Shown in pieces: positions 5,248 to 8,896 of a DNA stretch of 8,896 nt (within the stretch, counting starts at the first letter, position 1; each line of letters starts with the position of its first letter). The stretch lies in NCBI GenBank assembly GCA_023417665.1, contig JAEZFA010000299.1:1-8896 (forward strand). Direction: 5' to 3'. The position numbers were made by a program, and so were the translations under genes. The DNA is from Pseudomonadota bacterium (GTDB lineage Bacteria; Pseudomonadota; Alphaproteobacteria; Rhizobiales; Xanthobacteraceae). The notes beneath the pieces were generated by a model. It made no database searches, was not told where the DNA came from, and was given only the letters and a program-made list of their open reading frames with translations.

Positions 5248-5724
5248 TCATTGTTTTCCCGGCGGCGTCGCGCGGCGTTCGGCAAACAGTTCAGAGAGTG
5301 TCTGCGAGGCGGCGATTGCGCGCGGAAATCCGGCTGGAACCGTTGTCATGTAGATGACTTCCTTCAATTCCTCTTCGGAAACACCGATATTGAGCGCATA
5401 GGCCGCGTGGATTTTCATGAACGCACGCTCGCCAAGCGCCGCGAATACCGCGACGGCGGCAAGCTGGCGCGTTCTGTTATCGAGGCCGGGACGCGACCAG
5501 ACATCTCCGAGCGCAAATCTTTCGGTCGCATCGGCGAGGAACGGAAATTCCTTCCTCATGTTCTCAAGCGTACGCTGCGGCACGCCTTTGTTGAGGCTGC
5601 GGATGACGGCGTCCCCGCGCTGACGGCGTTCTTCAAGCGTTTGCGCCATGCTCGCGGCAGGCAACATGACGCAAGCGGTCAGAATGCACATCGTGCGCAT
5701 CGCGTTACGGAGTGGAGTTCTCAT
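5248..5724 (-). CDS. Exported carboxymuconolactone-decarboxylase-like protein
   Basis: A 158-residue protein with an N-terminal export signal and a CMD domain. The first 27 residues show a basic start (R2, R6, R10), a hydrophobic core (CILTACVMLPAA) and a likely signal peptidase I site ASMA|Q after A27. LTAC (15-18) also fits a lipobox, so a lipoprotein is a less likely alternative. The CMD domain covers about 45-150: RTLENMRKEFPFLADATERFALGDVWSRPGLDNRTRQL, then the core helix HAAYALNIGVSEEELKEVIYMTTVPAGFPRA. The CxxC of AhpD-type members is absent. The domain occurs in the PcaC decarboxylase and in peroxide-reducing AhpD, but the reaction here is unknown. It follows the SDR by 9 bp on the same strand, and GAGGATGAG upstream supports this start. 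Confidence 0.85.
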   Translation of the reverse strand: MRTPLRNAMRTMCILTACVMLPAASMAQTLEERRQRGDAVIRSLNKGVPQRTLENMRKEFPFLADATERFALGDVWSRPGLDNRTRQLAAVAVFAALGERAFMKIHAAYALNIGVSEEELKEVIYMTTVPAGFPRAIAASQTLSELFAERRATPPGKQ

Positions 5725-5733
5725 TGCTCATCC

Positions 5734-6459
5734 TCACTTTGTTGCGGTGGGCCGGATCACGATTTCATTCACGTCGACATCGGCAGGTTGCTCAATGGCG
5801 AAACGCACGGCGCGCGCGATTGCGTCGGGCTGAAGCGCGATCTGGCGGTAGATTGCGATCGCTTTTGCGGTGTCGGGATCGGTGATCGAATCCGCAAGCT
5901 CGCTTTCGACCACGCCGGGATGCACGCAGGTAACGCGAATGTTGTCATGTTCCTGCCGCAGGCCGTCGGAGATCGCACGAACCGCGTATTTGGTCGCGCA
6001 ATAGACCGCCGCCGACGGAAAAACGGAGAGCGCGCCGATTGATGCGATGTTGATGACGGGCCCCGAACCCCGCGCCGTCATTTCGGGAAGGACCGCGGCG
6101 ATCCCGTAAAGAACGCCCTTGATGTTGACGTCCACCATTCGGTCCCATTCGCTGATCTTGAGCGCAGCAATCGGTGCGAGCGGCATGACGCCCGCATTGT
6201 TCACGATGACGTCGATGCGTCCCCAATGGCGTTGGGCTTCCTGTGCGAAGGCGGCAACACTGGCGCGGTCCGTGACGTCCAGATGCTGCGATTGGGCGTC
6301 GCCGCCGGCTGCGTTGATCTCGCTGACGAGTTCGCTCAGCCGCTCGGTCCGGCGCGCGCCGAGCATGAGCTTGCATCCCGCCGCACCAAGCTCCCTTGCG
6401 ATGCCCGCGCCGATGCCGCTGGAAGCTCCGGTGATCAAAACGACTTTGTCGATGGCCAT
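5734..6459 (-). CDS. Classical short-chain dehydrogenase/reductase (SDR)
   Basis: A 241-residue cytoplasmic NAD(P)-dependent oxidoreductase for a hydroxyl or carbonyl substrate. All classical SDR landmarks are present and correctly spaced: the nucleotide-binding TGASSGIG (10-17), HLDVTD (59-64), NNAG (87-90), the structural Asn in VNIKG (N112), and the catalytic Ser140, Tyr153 and Lys157 (YCATK), followed by HPGVVES. The basic pair after the second strand (GARRTER, R36-R37) suggests preference for NADP(H). The closest general resemblance is to YdfG-like serine/3-hydroxy acid dehydrogenases, but the substrate cannot be named. ATG 6459 has GAGG about 8 nt upstream. The gene is divergent from the LysR gene, 102 bp away, and is followed after 9 bp by the CMD gene, giving a probable two-gene operon under that regulator. 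Confidence 0.93.
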   Translation of the reverse strand: MAIDKVVLITGASSGIGAGIARELGAAGCKLMLGARRTERLSELVSEINAAGGDAQSQHLDVTDRASVAAFAQEAQRHWGRIDVIVNNAGVMPLAPIAALKISEWDRMVDVNIKGVLYGIAAVLPEMTARGSGPVINIASIGALSVFPSAAVYCATKYAVRAISDGLRQEHDNIRVTCVHPGVVESELADSITDPDTAKAIAIYRQIALQPDAIARAVRFAIEQPADVDVNEIVIRPTATK

Positions 6460-6516
6460 TTCCGCTACCTCATTTCGAGTGTGATTGCGCGGAAGCTAGA
6501 CGTGGCCCATTGTTTC

Positions 6517-6560
6517 GATAAGAGGCTTAGTCCTTACCAAATTGGGAAGTTGTTCTTATC
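6517..6560. promoter_or_regulatory. Candidate LysR binding region between the SDR and LysR genes
   Basis: The perfect 7-bp inverted repeat GATAAGA (6517-6523) and TCTTATC (6554-6560) has a 30-bp spacer. A third half-like element, TAAG-N10-CTTA (6519-6522/6533-6536), lies within it. LysR regulators typically bind a dyad plus a second site in a divergent intergenic region such as this. The right arm ends 1 bp before the LysR start, as expected for autorepression. Binding is inferred. Confidence 0.45.
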
Positions 6561-6561
6561 A

Positions 6562-7455
6562 ATGGAACCGGATTACAACGCGCACTCGGTCTTCGCTGTC
6601 GTTGCGGAGGAGCAAAGTTTCGGCCGTGCCGCCAATCGTCTCGGCGTGACGCGCTCTGCGGTAAGCCAGACGATCAAACGGCTTGAAGAGTCGCTCAAGA
6701 TCGCGCTCGTGCTGCGCACGACGCGAAGCGTAAGCCTCACGGAAGCGGGCGAGCATCTCCGCGCCGAGATATCGCCGGCGCTTGCGGGCATGCGTGCTGC
6801 AATCGAGGCGACCGGCAGCCTGCGTGGCCGGCCGCGTGGGCAACTCCGGCTCGCGGTATCGTCGATTGCGGAACGATTTCTTGCCGGGCCTTTTCTGGCG
6901 AAGTTCGCCGACGCAAATCCTGAGCTTCAACTCGACGTCACGATCACGGACCAGGCGCTGGACATTGTCGCTGAAGGCTATGATGCGGGTGTGCGGCTCG
7001 GCGAAGTGATCGAGCGCGATATGATCGCGATACCGGTCGCAGGGGAGGAGCGCCAGCTTCCCGTTTGCGCGCCATCCTACCGCAAACGCTTCGGCCTGCC
7101 TGCGCATCCGAGCGAACTGATCGCACACCGCTGCATTGGCTGGCGTCGGGCTCCCCGCGTCGCCCCTTACCAGTGGGAATTCGCCGAGAACGGCAGAGAA
7201 TTCAGCGTCGCCGTTGCGCCGGAAATAACAACGAACGACATGGCGCTGATGATCAAGCTCGCCGTTGCCGGCGCGGGCATTACGTTCGGCATGGAAGAAA
7301 GTTTTCGGCCTCTCATCAAGCGCGGTGAACTGGTTTCGATGCTCGAAGAATACTGTCCGCGTTTTGCGGGATTCTACTTGTTTTACCCGAGCCGCCGGAA
7401 TGTTGCGCCGAAGCTGCGTGCGCTGATCGAATATGTGCAGCAGCGCAACCGCTGA
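6562..7455 (+). CDS. LysR-family transcriptional regulator
   Basis: A 297-residue LysR-type regulator of normal family length. The N-terminal winged HTH (about 5-62) reads NAHSVFAVVAEEQSFGRAANRLGVTRSAVSQTIKRLEESLKIALVLRTTRSVSLTEAG, the standard LTTR pattern. After a linker helix (about 64-85), the substrate-binding domain (about 90-292) shows GQLRLAVSSIAERFLAGPFLAKFADANPELQLDVTI and the YDAGVRLGE segment characteristic of the DhcR/PgrR-like branch that often controls neighbouring oxidoreductases. ATG 6562 gives a typical N-terminus; a GGGAAG lies 12 nt upstream, which is rather far. The frame stays open well upstream, but that stretch is antisense to the SDR. It is divergent from SDR-CMD, its probable targets, and convergent with the cupin gene. 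Confidence 0.92.
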   Translation: MEPDYNAHSVFAVVAEEQSFGRAANRLGVTRSAVSQTIKRLEESLKIALVLRTTRSVSLTEAGEHLRAEISPALAGMRAAIEATGSLRGRPRGQLRLAVSSIAERFLAGPFLAKFADANPELQLDVTITDQALDIVAEGYDAGVRLGEVIERDMIAIPVAGEERQLPVCAPSYRKRFGLPAHPSELIAHRCIGWRRAPRVAPYQWEFAENGREFSVAVAPEITTNDMALMIKLAVAGAGITFGMEESFRPLIKRGELVSMLEEYCPRFAGFYLFYPSRRNVAPKLRALIEYVQQRNR

Positions 7456-7513
7456 TCGCTGCCGGCGCTGCGGCGTTCTTTGCGAGGGACATCGGGTGAA
7501 AAGGAGCGCGCGG

Positions 7514-7541
7514 CCGCTTACTTCCGATATTGCTCCTCGCT
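7514..7541 (-). repeat. Right copy of the 28-bp direct repeat, forming the cupin 3' end
   Basis: This copy covers the last seven codons of the cupin, its stop and 4 bp beyond. It matches 5182-5209 at 27 of 28 positions in the same orientation, 2332 bp away. The interval between the copies contains the CMD, SDR and LysR genes and nothing else. Confidence 0.9.
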
Positions 7542-7913
7542 GACCTGCTCGAGCCAGTCTGCGGTTTCGCCGTCGAGTGCTTCCTGAATCGCGATATGCG
7601 ACATGGCGCTGGTGGCGGAAGCGCCGTGCCAGTGCTTCTCGCCCGGCGCGAACCAGATCACGTCGCCCTCGCGGATTTCCTCGACCGGCCCGCCGTCGCG
7701 CTGCGTCCAGCCCACGCCTGACGTGACGACGAGGGTCTGCCCGAGCGGATGCGTGTGCCAGGCGGTTCGCGCGCCGGCTTCGAAGCTGACATGCACCGCG
7801 CGCACGCGCGCGGGCTCCGGCGCCGACACCAGCGGCTCCATTTTTACCTCGCCGGTGAAGTAGTCGGCGGGGCCCTTGCTGGTCTGGCGCGTACCGCTTC
7901 GCTTGATGTCCAT
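7518..7913 (-). CDS. Cupin protein of the manganese-dependent hydroxynitrile-lyase-like group
   Basis: A 131-residue single-domain cupin with a complete metal site: His53, His55 and Gln59 in AWHTHPLGQT and His94 in GEKHWHG. From memory, these positions and the length coincide with the bacterial (R)-selective cupin hydroxynitrile lyase of Granulicella tundricola (His53, His55, Gln59, His94, Mn bound). Long stretches such as KGPADYFTG, FEAGARTAWHTHPLGQT and GEKHWHGA also look alike. Such proteins cleave or form cyanohydrins in vitro, but their natural role is unclear and many relatives are simply called cupin proteins. In many genomes they lie beside or are fused to CMD domains, as nearby here. 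ATG 7913 has GAGGAAA about 6 nt upstream. A TATACT box lies at 7946-7941. The 3' end is duplicated at 5182-5209. Confidence 0.88.
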   Translation of the reverse strand: MDIKRSGTRQTSKGPADYFTGEVKMEPLVSAPEPARVRAVHVSFEAGARTAWHTHPLGQTLVVTSGVGWTQRDGGPVEEIREGDVIWFAPGEKHWHGASATSAMSHIAIQEALDGETADWLEQVSEEQYRK

Positions 7914-7960
7914 TTGATTTCCTCGCGGGGTGTTCGGCCAAGTATAGGCGCCATCGCAGC

Positions 7961-7999
7961 GGAAGCGCTATCCGCACCTGCCGCGACGATCGCGCTTCC
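7961..7999. promoter_or_regulatory. Inverted repeat upstream of the cupin promoter
   Basis: Perfect 8-bp arms GGAAGCGC (7961-7968) and GCGCTTCC (7992-7999) are separated by 23 bp. They lie directly upstream of the only -10-like box of the cupin (TATACT, minus strand 7946-7941), the position of an activator or repressor site. GC-rich arms of this length can occur by chance, so this is only a candidate. Confidence 0.3.
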
Positions 8000-8014
8000 T
8001 GAACCCGGCGCCCG

Positions 8015-8092
8015 CTATTTTGGTTGCGGCACGCTCACCATCCAGTGCACGTCGAACCTGTCCTTGACCTCGCCGAGCGCGTCGAAAATCCC
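8015..8092 (-). pseudogene. 3' remnant of a probable VOC/PhnB-like (glyoxalase-fold) gene
   Basis: The minus strand reads IFDALGEVKDRFDVHWMVSVPQPK and then TAG (8017-8015). The core GEVKDRFDVHWMV resembles the last beta strands of PhnB-type VOC proteins, which typically end in DRFGVxWMV. There is no start codon or ribosome-binding site for it. Its 5' end runs directly into the terminator-like hairpin after the aldehyde dehydrogenase, so only about 25 codons survive. The frame is continuous with the frameshifted ALDH frame, which I take as coincidence. The identification rests on a short motif recognised by eye. Confidence 0.42.
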
Positions 8093-8112
8093 CGGGCTGG
8101 TGAGGCCCGGGG
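8086..8112 (-). terminator. Terminator-like hairpin after the aldehyde dehydrogenase
   Basis: Perfect 8-bp arms CCCCGGGC (8112-8105 on the minus strand) and GCCCGGGG (8097-8090) close a 7-nt loop and are followed by ATTTTC. The stem is very GC-rich but the T run is short. It lies 27 bp beyond the true ALDH stop, the expected distance for its terminator. Confidence 0.6.
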
Positions 8113-8138
8113 AGGAATGAAAACGCGCGCGACAGCGC

Positions 8139-8896
8139 TTAACTGAAGACCACCTGCACGTCGGTATATTCCTGCAGGCCGTCCTCGGTGAATTCGACGC
8201 CGAGCCGGATTTCTTGACGCCGCCGAACGGCGCGTTCGGCTGGATCGCGCCATGCTTGTTGATCCAGACCGAGCCGCATTCCATCTGCAGCGCGATCTTC
8301 TTCGCGGCCTCGATGTCGCGCGACCATACCGAACCGCCGAGCCCGTTTTCGGAGTTGTTTGCCTGTTTGACCGCGTCATCGACATCGGTGAAGCGCAGGA
8401 TCGGCAGCGCCGGGCCGAACTGTTCTTCCGCGACCAGCGGCGCATCCGCGGGCAGGTCCGCGATCAGCGTGACGGGGAAGAACAGGCCATCGCCGGGCTC
8501 GCCGCCGAGCAGCACGCGGCCTTTCGTCTTTGCATCCGCGACGAGGCGCGAAACCTTGTCGTGCTGCATCTTGTTGTTGACCGGGCCGAGCACGGAATTT
8601 TCATCCGAGCCGGGACCGACCGGAATGTTGCGCGCGAATGCGGTCAGCGCATCGCAGACTTCGTCGTAGATCTTGTCGTGCACATAGAGACGCTTCATCG
8701 CGGCACAGGTCTGGCCGTTGTTGATGAAGGCGCCCCAGAACAGTCCTTCCGCGATCTGCTGCGGATTGGAGTCCGCCAGAACGATGCCGGCATCGTTGCC
8801 GCCCATCTCCAGCGTAAGCCGCTTCATGGTTTCGGAAGCCGACGCCATCACCTTCTGTCCGGTGGCGCAGGAGCCGGTGAAGACGATCTTGCGGAT
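8139..8896 (-). pseudogene. Aldehyde dehydrogenase, C-terminal part, broken by a 1-base deletion
   Basis: This is the last 252 codons or so of an NAD(P)-dependent aldehyde dehydrogenase that enters from the right edge. It starts IRKIVFTGSCATGQ, the conserved FTGS loop of the cofactor site. The catalytic Glu is in LTLEMGGND and the nucleophilic Cys in NNGQTCAAMKRLYV, then EEQFGP (substrate/cofactor face) and NAPFGGVKKSG near the end. After KKSG the frame should continue LGVEFTEDGLQEYTDVQVVFS and stop at 8141-8139, but that tail is in another frame: the DNA has GGCTCGGC where GGCCTCGGC is expected, one C missing at about 8204/8203. Unrepaired, the protein gains about 60 unrelated residues, ending at 8015, and loses the C-terminal oligomerisation strand. 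It may be a recent pseudogene or a sequencing error. The substrate is unknown. Confidence 0.85.

Noticed and set aside
6559..7977. Open frame of 472 codons on the minus strand across the LysR and cupin genes
   Set aside because: It is antisense to a clear LysR gene and in another frame from the cupin. It is Arg/Ala-rich without any family pattern, as expected for a shadow frame in GC-rich DNA.
8015..8851. ALDH fused to a C-terminal extension ending at 8015
   Set aside because: The natural ALDH tail is present one frame away and ends at 8139, and a terminator hairpin lies between. The long frame is therefore a result of the frameshift, not a fusion.

Overview
The window is GC-rich, tightly packed DNA with the codon usage and gene families of an alphaproteobacterium, probably order Hyphomicrobiales (Bradyrhizobium/Afipia/Rhodopseudomonas-like). 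This rests on protein resemblance recalled from memory, not on a search. No tRNA, rRNA, CRISPR array, transposase or integrase was seen.

Layout, left to right. (1) 1-910: the end of a lipid/membrane operon on the + strand, with the C-terminus of an unidentified membrane protein followed by a CDP-alcohol phosphatidyltransferase with a degenerate catalytic motif. (2) 914-1423 (-): a RibD/DHFR-fold reductase whose conserved N-terminus runs upstream of its first ATG. (3) 1628-1951 (+): a small XRE-type HTH protein. (4) 1957-3057: a complete organic-hydroperoxide defence unit, ohrR (-) divergent from ohr (+), with two near-identical operators in the intergenic region and a strong terminator after ohr. 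(5) 3087-5178: a TetR regulator (-) divergent from a probable three-gene operon (+) of beta-class glutathione S-transferase, NTF2/SnoaL-like protein and antibiotic-biosynthesis-type monooxygenase, with a palindrome between them. (6) 5248-7455: an SDR and an exported carboxymuconolactone-decarboxylase-like protein (-), divergent from a LysR regulator (+). (7) 7518-7913 (-): a cupin with the metal ligands and length of the manganese-dependent bacterial hydroxynitrile lyases. (8) 8015-8896 (-): a short remnant that looks like the end of a VOC/PhnB-type gene, then an aldehyde dehydrogenase broken by a one-base deletion near its C-terminus and cut by the window edge.

Functionally, the central 6 kb is a row of three regulator-plus-divergent-enzyme modules (OhrR/Ohr, TetR/GST-NTF2-ABM, LysR/SDR-CMD), next to a cupin and an ALDH. 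All are suited to peroxides, electrophiles, quinones or aldehydes, so the region reads as an accessory stress and detoxification neighbourhood.

The least ordinary signal is a 28-bp direct repeat (one mismatch). One copy is the 3' end of the cupin gene (7514-7541). The other is an orphan just past the monooxygenase gene (5182-5209). The repeats bracket exactly the CMD-SDR-LysR module, as if that cassette had been inserted at the 3' end of the cupin gene, or a second cupin copy had been deleted down to its last seven codons. I found no clearly new defence or mobile system.
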